NCBI RefSeq assembly: GCF_000967425.1
Contig: NZ_FO082820.1
Span: 1,240,001 to 1,304,000, forward strand
Origin: Pseudorhizobium banfieldiae
GTDB lineage: Bacteria > Pseudomonadota > Alphaproteobacteria > Rhizobiales > Rhizobiaceae
Reading direction: 5' to 3'
Length of the DNA stretch: 64,000 bases
A program made the position numbers and the translations under genes. Below, one piece after another: positions 43,121 to 52,352 of the stretch; within the stretch, counting starts at the first letter, position 1, and each line of letters starts with the position of its first letter. The notes under the pieces were generated by a model. The model had not been told where the DNA came from and ran no database searches. It was given only the letters and a program-made list of their open reading frames with translations.

Positions 43121-46100
43121 ATGGCCGAGCAGATGGAAACCACTGGTGCAACGAACGGGGAGCCTTCGCCTCGGTTCGTTCATCTGCGGGTTCATTCCGC
43201 CTATTCGCTGCTCGAAGGCGCATTGCCGCTCAAGAAGATCCTTGCGAAGGCTGTGGCCGATGGTCAGCCGGCGATAGCCGTCACGGACACCAATAATCTC
43301 TTCGTCGCGCTGGAATTCGCGCAGAAGGCCATCGGTGAGGGCCTTCAGCCAATCATCGGGTGCCAGGTCTCCATCGACATGGAGGATCAGGCCGAGGATC
43401 GTCGTGGCAACCAGATGACGAAGCTGCCGGCGATCGTGCTTCTGGCGTCTACGGCTGACGGCTACGAGCGGCTGGTGGACCTCGTCAGTCGCGCCTATCT
43501 CGGGGGCGAAGGCCATGCCAGCACGCATATCCGCCGCTCCTGGCTCGACGACACGGGGACCGAGGGACTGATTGCCTTGACCGGGGCGTCCGGCGGTCCG
43601 ATCGACGTCACGCTGCGCGAAGGCAATTCCAGTCAGGCGAGATCGCGGCTCCTCAGCCTCAGGGAGGCGTTCGGTGACCGGCTCTATGTGGAACTGCAGC
43701 GCCACGGCGCCTATGACCGTCGCCACGAGCACAAGATCGTCAGCCTTGCCTACGAGTTCGATCTGCCGTTGGTCGCCACCAACGAAGCCTTTTTCCCGTC
43801 GCGCGACGATTATGACGCCCACGACGCTCTGATGGCGGTGGCCCACAATGCGATCGTGTCCGACGACAGCCGCTTCCGGCTGACCCCGGACCACTATCTG
43901 AAGAGCCGTGCCGAGATGGCGGCACTCTTCGCCGATCTGCCGGAAGCGCTGGACAACACGGTGGAGATCGCCCGGCGCTGTTCATTCATCCTCGATACCC
44001 GCAAGCCGATCCTGCCACGCTTCACGGGTGCGACGGCTGATCCGGAGGAAGCCGAACGGGCCGAGGCAGAGGAACTGCGACGGCAATCGGTGGAGGGCCT
44101 CGAACGGCGAATGGCGGCGCTCGGCCTCAGCCCCGGCTATACGGAGCAGGACTACCGTAAGCGCCTGGACTTCGAACTGAGCGTCATCGAGAGGATGAAG
44201 TTCCCAGGCTACTTCCTGATCGTCTCAGACTTCATCAAATGGGCGAAGCAGAACAACATTCCCGTTGGTCCGGGCCGTGGATCAGGCGCCGGTTCGCTTG
44301 TCGCCTATGCGCTGACGATCACGGACGTCGATCCGCTGCGCTTCTCGCTGCTGTTCGAGCGCTTCCTCAACCCGGAACGCGTCTCGATGCCCGACTTCGA
44401 CATCGACTTCTGCCAGGACCGGCGCGAAGAGGTGATCCGCTACGTCCAGCAGAAATACGGCCGTGAGCAGGTGGCCCAGATCATTACATTCGGATCGCTG
44501 CAGGCCCGCGCGGCGCTGCGCGACGTCGGTCGGGTGCTCGAAATGCCCTACGGCCAGGTGGACAGGATCTGCAAGCTGGTGCCGAACAATCCAGCCAATC
44601 CGACGCCGCTCTCCAAGGCGATCGAGGAGGAGCCCAAGCTGCAGGAAGAGGCAGAGAAGGAGCCCGTGGTTGCACGCCTTCTCGACATCGCCCAGAAAAT
44701 CGAGGGACTTTATCGGCACGCCTCGACGCACGCCGCCGGCATCGTGATCGGGGATCGGCCGCTCTCCAAGCTCGTGCCGATGTACCGCGATCCGCGCTCC
44801 GACATGCCGGTCACCCAGTTCAACATGAAATGGGTCGAACAGGCAGGCCTGGTGAAGTTCGACTTCCTCGGGCTGAAGACGTTGACCGTGTTGAAAACTG
44901 CGGTCGACTACGTCTCCAAGCGCGGCATCCACGTGGACCTCGCCTCGATACCACTGGATGACGAGAAGACCTACGAAATGCTCTCCCGTGGCGAGACGAT
45001 CGGCGTGTTCCAGGTGGAAAGTGCCGGCATGCGCAAGGCGCTGATCGGAATGCGGCCGGACTGCATCGAGGACATCATCGCGCTCGTTGCACTCTATCGC
45101 CCCGGCCCGATGGAGAACATTCCGGTCTACAATGCCCGCAAGCACGGCGAAGAGGAGATCGAGTCGATCCATCCGAAGATCGACTATCTCCTGAAGGAAA
45201 CCCAGGGCGTTATCGTCTACCAGGAACAGGTGATGCAGATCGCCCAGGTCCTGTCGGGTTACTCGCTCGGCGAAGCCGATCTTCTGCGCCGCGCCATGGG
45301 CAAGAAGATCAAGGAGGAGATGGACAAGCAGCGTGCACGTTTCGTCGATGGTGCCATGAAGAATGGCGTGTCGAAGCCGCAGGCTGACTTGATCTTCGAC
45401 CTGCTCGCGAAGTTCGCCAACTACGGCTTCAATAAGTCGCACGCCGCCGCCTACGCCATCGTCTCCTACCAGACGGCCTTCATGAAGGCCCACTATCCCG
45501 CCGAGTTCCTGGCCGCGTCGATGACCTTCGATATGGCGAACACCGAGAAGCTGAACGACTTCCGGCAGGATGCGGCCCGCCTCGGCATTACGGTCGTGCC
45601 GCCATCGGTGCAGACCTCGTTCCGCCGTTTCGAGACCGACGACAACAGAATCTTCTACGCCCTGGCGGCCATCAAGGGTGTCGGCGAGGCCGCAGTCGAT
45701 CACATCGTCGAGGTTAGGGGCGACAGGCCTTTCGCCTCGATCGAGGATTTCTGCCTACGGATCGACCCGAAGCAGATCAACCGTCGCGTGCTGGAAAGCC
45801 TTATTTGCGCCGGTGCCTTCGATTGCTTCGGGCGGGATCGGGCGGAGATGATTGCTGGCCTCGACCGCATCATCGGCTATGCGCAGCGTGCGCAGGAAAA
45901 CAAGACGAGCGGCCAGTCTGACATGTTCGGATCATCCTCCGCAGCAGGTCCTGAAACGTTGATTTTCCCGCCTTTCTCGCCCTGGGTTCCTTCGGAGAAG
46001 CTGATGCGGGAGTACCAGGTTCTTGGCTTCTACCTGTCCGCCCACCCGCTTGATTCCTATGGCGATGTGCTGGCGAAGATGCGCGTCCAGAACTTTGCGG

Positions 46101-46609
46101 AATTCTCCGCTGCCGTGAAGAAGGGCGCGACTGCCGGGCGACTTGCAGGAACGGTGACCGGACGCCAAGAGCGCAAAACCCGCACCGGCAACAAGATGGG
46201 GATCGTCACCTTCTCCGATGCCTCAGGTCAGTTCGAGGCAGTGCTCTTCTCCGAAGCGCTGGCGCAGTATCGTGACCTTCTCGAGCCTGGCAAATCCCTG
46301 GTGATCACCGTACAGGCCGATGAGCGTCCCGAGGGTATCGGCCTTCGCATCCAGACGGCCGCGTCCCTGGAGGAGCAGTCGGTACGAATGCAGAAGGCGC
46401 TGCGGGTCTATGTACGGGATTCGGGTCCCCTGAAGACGGTGACGCGTCACCTTAATGCAAGGGGGGACGGGCTGGTCTCCTTCATCGTCATCAAGGATGA
46501 TGGCCAGCGCGAGATCGAGGTGGAGCTCGCGGAGAAATTCCGGATTTCGCCGGAGATTGCCGCCGCCCTCAGGGCGGCGCCGGGGGTCCTAGAGGTCGAA
46601 CTCGTATAG
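43121..46609 (+). CDS. dnaE: DNA polymerase III subunit alpha
   Basis: 1162 residues, the replicative polymerase (DnaE1 type). The PHP domain is at the N-terminus (FVHLRVHSAYSLLEGA), the polymerase active site carries the catalytic aspartates in PDFDIDF, with GPGRGSGAGS shortly before it, and the OB-fold lies near residue 1000. The length and the PHP motif distinguish it from the damage-induced DnaE2. The stop lies 6 nt from the stop of the convergent L,D-transpeptidase gene with no terminator between. Confidence 0.98.
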   Translation: MAEQMETTGATNGEPSPRFVHLRVHSAYSLLEGALPLKKILAKAVADGQPAIAVTDTNNLFVALEFAQKAIGEGLQPIIGCQVSIDMEDQAEDRRGNQMTKLPAIVLLASTADGYERLVDLVSRAYLGGEGHASTHIRRSWLDDTGTEGLIALTGASGGPIDVTLREGNSSQARSRLLSLREAFGDRLYVELQRHGAYDRRHEHKIVSLAYEFDLPLVATNEAFFPSRDDYDAHDALMAVAHNAIVSDDSRFRLTPDHYLKSRAEMAALFADLPEALDNTVEIARRCSFILDTRKPILPRFTGATADPEEAERAEAEELRRQSVEGLERRMAALGLSPGYTEQDYRKRLDFELSVIERMKFPGYFLIVSDFIKWAKQNNIPVGPGRGSGAGSLVAYALTITDVDPLRFSLLFERFLNPERVSMPDFDIDFCQDRREEVIRYVQQKYGREQVAQIITFGSLQARAALRDVGRVLEMPYGQVDRICKLVPNNPANPTPLSKAIEEEPKLQEEAEKEPVVARLLDIAQKIEGLYRHASTHAAGIVIGDRPLSKLVPMYRDPRSDMPVTQFNMKWVEQAGLVKFDFLGLKTLTVLKTAVDYVSKRGIHVDLASIPLDDEKTYEMLSRGETIGVFQVESAGMRKALIGMRPDCIEDIIALVALYRPGPMENIPVYNARKHGEEEIESIHPKIDYLLKETQGVIVYQEQVMQIAQVLSGYSLGEADLLRRAMGKKIKEEMDKQRARFVDGAMKNGVSKPQADLIFDLLAKFANYGFNKSHAAAYAIVSYQTAFMKAHYPAEFLAASMTFDMANTEKLNDFRQDAARLGITVVPPSVQTSFRRFETDDNRIFYALAAIKGVGEAAVDHIVEVRGDRPFASIEDFCLRIDPKQINRRVLESLICAGAFDCFGRDRAEMIAGLDRIIGYAQRAQENKTSGQSDMFGSSSAAGPETLIFPPFSPWVPSEKLMREYQVLGFYLSAHPLDSYGDVLAKMRVQNFAEFSAAVKKGATAGRLAGTVTGRQERKTRTGNKMGIVTFSDASGQFEAVLFSEALAQYRDLLEPGKSLVITVQADERPEGIGLRIQTAASLEEQSVRMQKALRVYVRDSGPLKTVTRHLNARGDGLVSFIVIKDDGQREIEVELAEKFRISPEIAAALRAAPGVLEVELV

Positions 46610-46615
46610 CGACGC

Positions 46616-47932
46616 TCAGTAGAGGCCGATGCCGTTGCGATAGACGCGCCGCGGCTTCTGTCGCACCTTCTTCGGCTTTTCAACGGCTGGCCGTGCTTCA
46701 GCCACCTTCGCCTCGGAGCGCGTCAGCGTGATGAAGTCGGTGCCCTTGCCGGTCTCCGGACCCAGACCTTCGTCCGTTATGGTCAGGGAGCTTCCATCAG
46801 CAAGCAGCGTGGCGATGCGCTCTCGTAAGTCGTCCGGGATGTCGAGGCGATCGAGCGCGTCGGATGCCGAAGAGGCCGAGGCGTGGAGACTGATATTCAT
46901 GCGCTGCCGCTCTTTCGTGGTGAGGAGGTTCGGCAGGGTAAGCACATGCCAGTCGGCCCGCTCGCTGCCGCGATCGACATTGCTCGCCGTGAAGAAGTGC
47001 GTGCCGAGGGGGATCTCCGGATTCTTCAGGCCGATGGGCGCCTCGAACAGCGGCGCAAAGTTGCGGCGTACCAGCAGTTGCGCAGCTGGGGGCTCCTGCT
47101 TACCGGAGGAGCGATAGAGCGCCGACAGGAAATCCTCGGTCAATGCCGATCCCGCCGGGAGGCTCTTCCACCGCTTGAAGCCTGCGATTGCCGCCTGGGT
47201 CTTTGTGCCGATCAGGCCGTCGGGCGCACCGGCATCGAAGCCGAGATCGTTCAGCATCGCCTGGACGTCGGACACCGTCTCCCGCAGTTCGCGCCTCTTG
47301 ATGAGCATCTTCAAGGGTGTGGTGTCCTGCGGTTCGATCGAGCCGGTCAGGGTCGGGTCGGTGGTGTGGTCCGCCATGGCCACCTCATAGGCTTCCGACG
47401 TCTGGCGCTTCACGGTCGGCCGCAATTCGATGTCCGACATCAGTGGTTCGGAGGGCAGGGGCTTGAGCGGGAGGAAGAGGTTGGCATGGACAATCGGCGC
47501 CGGTGCCACCGGCGCGTCGGAAACAATCACGTGGAAGCCGCGCTCCGTCATCCCGAAAAGCGTCTTCGCGTAACCGGAAGGCAGGCGGATGCAGCCGTGC
47601 GAGGCCGGGTAGTTGGGCACATGGCCTTCGTGAAGCGCGATGCCGGACCACGTCAGTCTCTGCATGAATGGCATCGGTGCGTTCGAATAGATGTTCGACT
47701 CGTGATACCGACGCTTTTCGAGGATCGAGAAGATCCCGCTCGGCGTGGAATGCCCTGCCTTGCCGGTGGAGACGCGCGTGGTCGAGACCACCTTGGCACC
47801 GTCGTAGACGGTCATGGACTGGTTGTTCTTGGAGACGACGATCTGCAGCGTGTGGGCGAGTTCGGCAAAGGCGGGATGGGAGAGCATGGTGGCGGACATC
47901 AGTCCGAGACCAAACGCGAGACGACGCAGCAT
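46616..47932 (-). CDS. L,D-transpeptidase (YkuD) with peptidoglycan-binding domain
   Basis: 438 residues. The signal peptide ends near AFA (residue ~23). The YkuD domain follows, with the catalytic cysteine in SHGCIRLP and a histidine in ALHEGHVP; it should cross-link or modify peptidoglycan or attach proteins to it in the periplasm. A peptidoglycan-binding type 1 repeat is recognisable near residues 215-275 (MLNDLGFDAGAPDGLIGTKT). The C-terminal ~150 residues resemble no known domain to me. The ATG at 47932 has AGAGG at 6-nt spacing, which is better than the TTG two codons upstream. Confidence 0.92.
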   Translation of the reverse strand: MLRRLAFGLGLMSATMLSHPAFAELAHTLQIVVSKNNQSMTVYDGAKVVSTTRVSTGKAGHSTPSGIFSILEKRRYHESNIYSNAPMPFMQRLTWSGIALHEGHVPNYPASHGCIRLPSGYAKTLFGMTERGFHVIVSDAPVAPAPIVHANLFLPLKPLPSEPLMSDIELRPTVKRQTSEAYEVAMADHTTDPTLTGSIEPQDTTPLKMLIKRRELRETVSDVQAMLNDLGFDAGAPDGLIGTKTQAAIAGFKRWKSLPAGSALTEDFLSALYRSSGKQEPPAAQLLVRRNFAPLFEAPIGLKNPEIPLGTHFFTASNVDRGSERADWHVLTLPNLLTTKERQRMNISLHASASSASDALDRLDIPDDLRERIATLLADGSSLTITDEGLGPETGKGTDFITLTRSEAKVAEARPAVEKPKKVRQKPRRVYRNGIGLY

Positions 47933-48040
47933 GGACAACCTCTTTACGCAATACTGAGCGGCGAGATTAGCAGCTTCGAATTAAGGAAGATTTGCCGGAG
48001 ATTGTAACGATTGGTAGTCGCTATGCCGGACGATCACATC

Positions 48041-49333
48041 TCAGTGATCCCGGCGACGTTCACCGAACGTGTAGCCCGTTTCCACGGCGGCCTTTCCGAA
48101 CTTGTCGCGGAGCCGGTCCATGGCGGCCTCCGCTGCGGCGCGACGGACGGCGTCGCGGTCCACGAGGTCTGGGGGATCCGCCCGTTCTGGATCACAAAGG
48201 TCAGTCACGCCGATGCCGATGAGGCGGAACCGCGTGCCGTCGGTTTCGGGTTGCAGCAGTGAGAGACCCGTGCGGAAGATGCGATCGGCGAGCTGTGTGG
48301 GGTCCTCGAGCCGCCGATTGCGCGTGCGGCTTTTGAAGTCAGCGGTCTTGAGCTTCAGCACGACGGTCTGGCCGGCGATGGAGCGTTTCTTCAGCCGAGA
48401 CGAGACCTTCTCTGACAGGCGGCGCAGGATCGGGACGAGGTCTTCCTGGCGGGAGATGTCGTCGAAGAATGTGGTCTCCGCCGAAACGCTCTTGGCCGGA
48501 TCATTGGGATGGACTGTCCGCTCGTCGATGCCGCGCGCGAGGCGATAGAGGCGCTGTCCCATCGAACCGTAGCGCCGCATGAGATCACCTTCCTCCATTG
48601 TCTGCAACTGGCCAATCGTCCGGATGCCGTCGGCTTCGAGGGTGGCATTGAAGGCCTTGCCGACGCCCCAGATCGTCGTCACGGGTCGTGGCGCGAGGAA
48701 CGCCAATGCCTCCTCCCGCCCAACGACGGAGAAGCCCCGCGGCTTTTGCAGGTCGGATCCAACCTTGGCCAGGAACTTGCAGTAGGAGAGCCCGATCGAG
48801 ATGCTGATGCCGATCTCTGCGGCGACGCGGTTGGCGAGTTTGGCCAGGATGCGTGCCGGCGGGTCGTGATGCAGCCGCTCCGTGCCGGCGAGGTCGAGAA
48901 AGGCTTCGTCGATCGAAAGTGGCTGAACGAGCGGCGTCAACTCCAGCATCATCTGCCGTACCTCGCGGCCGACCCGTGCATACTTTTCCATGTTCGGGCG
49001 GATGACGACGGCATCCGGGCACGCCTCCAGTGCTTTGAACATCGGCATTGCCGATCGCACTCCGTTGATGCGCGCAATGTAGCAGGCCGTGGAGACAACG
49101 CCGCGCTTTCCACCACCAATGATGACCGGCTTGTCTGCGAGCTCGGGATTGTCGCGTTTCTCGACGGCCGCATAGAAGGCGTCGCAATCGATATGCGCGA
49201 TCGTCAGGTCGTAAAGTTCAGAGTGGTATAATAGCCTTGGACTTCCGCATTTATTGCAGCGGCGCAATTCTGCCTTCTGCTCGGTGAGGCAGTCGCGACA
49301 GAAGCCGGATTTCGTCTCGGGCGAATGCGTCAT
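48041..49333 (-). CDS. dinB: DNA polymerase IV with N-terminal Cys4 motif
   Basis: 430 residues. It is a Y-family translesion polymerase. Catalytic residues are in HIDCDAFYA and SIDEAFLDL. Before the usual start of the family there is an extension of ~40 residues with CRDC and CNKC (Cys12, 15, 26, 29; C-x2-C-x10-C-x2-C), which looks like a zinc-binding element and is absent from E. coli DinB; similar extensions occur in rhizobial DinB proteins. A perfect SOS box lies 5 nt upstream of the ATG. It is the second gene after a DUF3572 gene on the minus strand. Confidence 0.95.
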   Translation of the reverse strand: MTHSPETKSGFCRDCLTEQKAELRRCNKCGSPRLLYHSELYDLTIAHIDCDAFYAAVEKRDNPELADKPVIIGGGKRGVVSTACYIARINGVRSAMPMFKALEACPDAVVIRPNMEKYARVGREVRQMMLELTPLVQPLSIDEAFLDLAGTERLHHDPPARILAKLANRVAAEIGISISIGLSYCKFLAKVGSDLQKPRGFSVVGREEALAFLAPRPVTTIWGVGKAFNATLEADGIRTIGQLQTMEEGDLMRRYGSMGQRLYRLARGIDERTVHPNDPAKSVSAETTFFDDISRQEDLVPILRRLSEKVSSRLKKRSIAGQTVVLKLKTADFKSRTRNRRLEDPTQLADRIFRTGLSLLQPETDGTRFRLIGIGVTDLCDPERADPPDLVDRDAVRRAAAEAAMDRLRDKFGKAAVETGYTFGERRRDH

Positions 49334-49338
49334 CGATG

Positions 49339-49353
49339 GAACAGAAGTTGAAC
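49339..49353 (-). promoter_or_regulatory. SOS box (LexA operator) of dinB
   Basis: Perfect GAAC-N7-GAAC (on the minus strand GTTC-N7-GTTC), the alphaproteobacterial LexA site, ending 5 nt before the dinB ATG. Its position overlaps the ribosome-binding region, so the promoter is probably very close or the site acts downstream of it. Confidence 0.75.
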
Positions 49354-49424
49354 ATCCGCAATCTATGCCTGGCCGAATAGAATCTCAACGGCGCTCTTCA
49401 TCCGTCCACACCGGAACGCGCTTC

Positions 49425-49733
49425 TTAGTACTGGCCGGAGTCGAGGCCGGGCTTTGAGAAGTGGCGCCAGGCGGCGGCAACCGCCTCCGGCTTCGTGCCG
49501 CTTCCTTCGCAAAAGGCAAGGAGCGTGGGCTCATGTGCCATGACGAAATCAAGCATCCCAGCGAGGAAATCGGGATCGTGCACTGCCTGGCGAAGTTGCC
49601 CTGCCTCCAGCCCCGACAGGGAAAGGAAGCGCCCCAGCATGTCCGGTTCGGAGGCAAGCCAGCCGAGAATGGCTACGGCCGTCTGCTCCGCGGCGTCCCG
49701 CCCGACCGAAACGTTTTTGGGATCGTGTCGCAT
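49425..49733 (-). CDS. DUF3572 family protein
   Basis: 102 residues. The pattern AVAILGWLASEPDMLGRFLSL followed by FLAGMLDFVMAHEPTLLAFCE is that of DUF3572, a small alphaproteobacterial family of unknown function, probably an all-helical cytoplasmic protein. It is upstream of dinB by 91 nt and divergent from divK. Confidence 0.88.
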   Translation of the reverse strand: MRHDPKNVSVGRDAAEQTAVAILGWLASEPDMLGRFLSLSGLEAGQLRQAVHDPDFLAGMLDFVMAHEPTLLAFCEGSGTKPEAVAAAWRHFSKPGLDSGQY

Positions 49734-49864
49734 TGCCCGGAAATGGTTACCTCTTTTTCAACCAAATGGCCGTACCGTCGAACACTGTGACGGAGATGGA
49801 ATCGGCCGTGCGCGAGCTTATATGCTGAAATAGGGCTTGCAAGGCAGGATCAGGGACGGGGTAC

Positions 49865-50236
49865 ATGCCCAAGCGGGTCATGATTGTCGAAGACAACGAG
49901 CTGAACATGAAGCTCTTCCGCGATCTGATCGAGGCTTGCGGCTATGAAACCATCCAGACGCGGAACGGCCTGGAGGCGATGGAACTCGCCCGCAAGCATC
50001 GCCCGGACCTCATCCTGATGGACATCCAGCTACCTGAAGTCTCCGGCCTCGAGGTCACGAAGTGGCTCAAGGAAGACGATGAATTGCATATCATCCCGGT
50101 CATAGCCGTGACCGCCTTCGCGATGAAGGGCGATGAAGAACGCATCCGCCAGGGTGGCTGCGAAGCCTATGTGTCGAAGCCGATATCGGTTCCGAAGTTC
50201 ATCGAGACCATTAAGACATATCTGGGCGACGCATGA
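49865..50236 (+). CDS. divK: Cell-cycle response regulator DivK
   Basis: 123 residues, a single receiver domain without output. The phosphoacceptor is Asp53 ([10 protein letters not shown]), with Asp10 and the conserved Lys105 region (YVSKPIS). In alphaproteobacteria DivK is phosphorylated by the DivJ/PleC kinases and indirectly lowers CtrA activity through CckA-ChpT; its partner PleD is encoded next, 16 nt downstream. The gene pair order divK-pleD is the usual one. Confidence 0.97.
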   Translation: MPKRVMIVEDNELNMKLFRDLIEACGYETIQTRNGLEAMELARKHRPDLILMDIQLPEVSGLEVTKWLKEDDELHIIPVIAVTAFAMKGDEERIRQGGCEAYVSKPISVPKFIETIKTYLGDA

Positions 50237-50252
50237 GACCGGAGCACACGAC

Positions 50253-51623
50253 ATGACCGCGCGGATCCTGGTGGTTGACGATGTGCCCGCGAATCTCAAG
50301 CTGCTCGAGGCTCGGCTGGTTGCTGAATACTTCGATGTCCTGACGGCCGAGGACGGTTTCAAGGCGTTGGCGATCTGCGAGCATACGCATGTCGACCTCA
50401 TCCTGCTGGACATCATGATGCCCGGCCTCAGCGGCTTCGAAGTCTGCGAACGGCTGAAGGCCGATCCCCGCTTTGCGCATATTCCGATCGTCATGGTGAC
50501 AGCGCTGGACCAGCCCGCCGATCGCGTTCGCGGCCTCAAGGCCGGCGCGGACGACTTCCTGACGAAACCGGTCAACGATCTTCAGCTCATATCCCGTGTG
50601 AAGAGCCTCGTGCGCCTGAAGACCTTGAGCGACGAGTTGCGCATTCGTGCCGACACCGCTCAGAACGTCGGCATCGAGGACATGCTCAAAGGCACCGACG
50701 GCCGGGACGAGCCGGGACAGGTTCTACTGGTCGACAGCCGTGGAAATTCGCAGGAGCGCTTCATCAAGGCGCTGAAGCCGATCGCCGAGGTCATGGCGAT
50801 GTCGGACCCGCAGGCGGCATTGTTCGAGGCAGCAGAGAACAGCTTCGATCTCGTGATCGTCAACGCCAATTTTGACGACTATGATCCGCTACGCCTCTGC
50901 TCGCAGCTGAGGTCGCTGGAACGGACCCGCTTTCTGCCGCTGCTCATCGTCACGGAGCAGGGTGAGGAGGATCTGATCGTCCGGGCTCTGGACCTCGGCG
51001 TCAACGACTACATCATGCGCCCGGTCGACCCGAACGAGCTCGTTGCCCGCTGCCTCACGCAGATCAAGCGCAAGCGCTACAACGATCGTCTTCGCGTCAG
51101 CGTTCAGCAGACGATCGAACTTGCGGTCACGGACGCATTGACCGGGTTGCATAACCGCCGCTACCTCGACAATCATTTGAAGACGTTGTTCAATCGTGCC
51201 GCGGCTCGAGGGCGGGCGCTGTCCATCTGCATCACCGACATCGACCGCTTCAAGACCATCAACGACACTTATGGCCATGACGCCGGAGACGACATTCTCC
51301 GGCAGTTCGCGGCACGTATCCGCTCGACGGTCAGGGGAGCGGATCTCGCCTGCCGGTATGGCGGGGAGGAGTTCGTGGTGGTGATGCCTGACACCGATGC
51401 CGCAGCGGCCGGCATGATCGCCGAAAGACTCCGCGGGCTGATCGAGAACCAGCCCTTCGTCATTCGCTCGACGGGGCAGGCCATCAGCGTCACTGCTTCG
51501 CTTGGCATCGCTTCCAACGAGGCTGCGGCAGAGACCCCGGAGCAGCTTCTGAAGCAAGCGGACAGGGCACTCTACGAGGCGAAGAACAGCGGCAGGAACA
51601 GGGTGGTCGCAGCCGCAGCCTGA
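50253..51623 (+). CDS. pleD: Response regulator diguanylate cyclase PleD
   Basis: 456 residues with two receiver domains (the first with phosphoacceptor Asp53 in LILLDIMMPG, the second a degenerate adaptor at ~150-270) and a C-terminal GGDEF domain with GGEEF. The inhibitory site RxxD (RGAD) is present five residues before GGEEF, so product inhibition by cyclic di-GMP is expected, unlike the cyclase at 2622. PleD controls the switch from motile to sessile form in Caulobacter. The ATG at 50253 has GGAG upstream; earlier starts inside divK are not supported. Confidence 0.97.
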   Translation: MTARILVVDDVPANLKLLEARLVAEYFDVLTAEDGFKALAICEHTHVDLILLDIMMPGLSGFEVCERLKADPRFAHIPIVMVTALDQPADRVRGLKAGADDFLTKPVNDLQLISRVKSLVRLKTLSDELRIRADTAQNVGIEDMLKGTDGRDEPGQVLLVDSRGNSQERFIKALKPIAEVMAMSDPQAALFEAAENSFDLVIVNANFDDYDPLRLCSQLRSLERTRFLPLLIVTEQGEEDLIVRALDLGVNDYIMRPVDPNELVARCLTQIKRKRYNDRLRVSVQQTIELAVTDALTGLHNRRYLDNHLKTLFNRAAARGRALSICITDIDRFKTINDTYGHDAGDDILRQFAARIRSTVRGADLACRYGGEEFVVVMPDTDAAAAGMIAERLRGLIENQPFVIRSTGQAISVTASLGIASNEAAAETPEQLLKQADRALYEAKNSGRNRVVAAAA

Positions 51624-51980
51624 AGCGAGCCCTGGCAAGGTTGCGCAGGCCGCCGGTTAGCCACTAATTGAGCTAGCGTCTTGCGCTCCTGCTGGCGAAA
51701 AGTTCTGTCTCCGTGCCAAGAATACCAGATAAATTGACCAGTCGAATCTCCGTTATTCATCGAATGGCGCGCCTCCACTACGGCTGATTTTAACCAATAT
51801 TGGAACTCGCTTATCGAATCGGCAAGATTCGGTTGATTTCCTTGGTAGTTTGCGCGATTTTTAGAGACGAAAGATACCCCATGATGCTCAGGTCCGCCGC
51901 ATCTCCTGGGTCGTGGGGTCGGTCGATCGATTGCATGTCTCGGTTCCTCGTGCCGTATTGCAGTCGGTCGACCCCCAAAT
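51624..51980 (+). other. Intergenic region after pleD
   Basis: 357 nt without a gene I can support. Its central part (51710-51880) is AT-richer than average. It ends at a strong terminator, so a small RNA is possible, but I find no convincing promoter. Confidence 0.35.
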
Positions 51981-52019
51981 AAAAAAGCACCGCTTTCAAG
52001 GAAAGCGGTGCTTTTTTTG
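51981..52019. terminator. Bidirectional terminator between pleD and rpmG
   Basis: A long near-perfect hairpin: the A-run plus GCACCGCTTTC (to 51997) pairs with GAAAGCGGTGC and the following T-run (from 52001) around a three-base loop. It is 77 nt past the rpmG stop and can also stop transcripts from pleD. Confidence 0.9.
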
Positions 52020-52092
52020 GCTTGGATCATGAGACTACAAAAAAGGCGCGTCACCCTACGGCGCGCGCCTCGTTCTGCCGGATACCAGGATC

Positions 52093-52260
52093 TTACTTGA
52101 TCTTGGTTTCCTTGAACTCGACATGCTTCTTGGCAATCGGGTCGTACTTGGTCTTGGACATCTTGTCCGTGAAGGTACGGCTGTTCTTCTTGGTCACGTA
52201 GAAGAAACCGGTGTCCGCCGTCGACAGCAGCTTGATCTTGATGGTCGTAGCTTTCGCCAT
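52093..52260 (-). CDS. rpmG: 50S ribosomal protein L33
   Basis: 55 residues, start ATG at 52260, stop TAA. The sequence [20 protein letters not shown] is the typical L33 start, and YDP...KKHVEFKE ends it. It lacks the CxxC zinc ribbon (C- type), as usual in alphaproteobacteria. It stands 92 nt after the MFS gene with its own terminator. Confidence 0.97.
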   Translation of the reverse strand: MAKATTIKIKLLSTADTGFFYVTKKNSRTFTDKMSKTKYDPIAKKHVEFKETKIK

Positions 52261-52352
52261 GGTGTTCTGCCTTTAGGAAAAATGAAGCCGCGGACGGCCG
52301 GATGGTGTCCACGGCGAAATCTGGCGCGAAAGTACAAATCGCGCCCGAAAAG

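Noticed and set aside
44282..45703. 473-codon minus-strand frame inside dnaE
   Set aside because: Shadow of dnaE.
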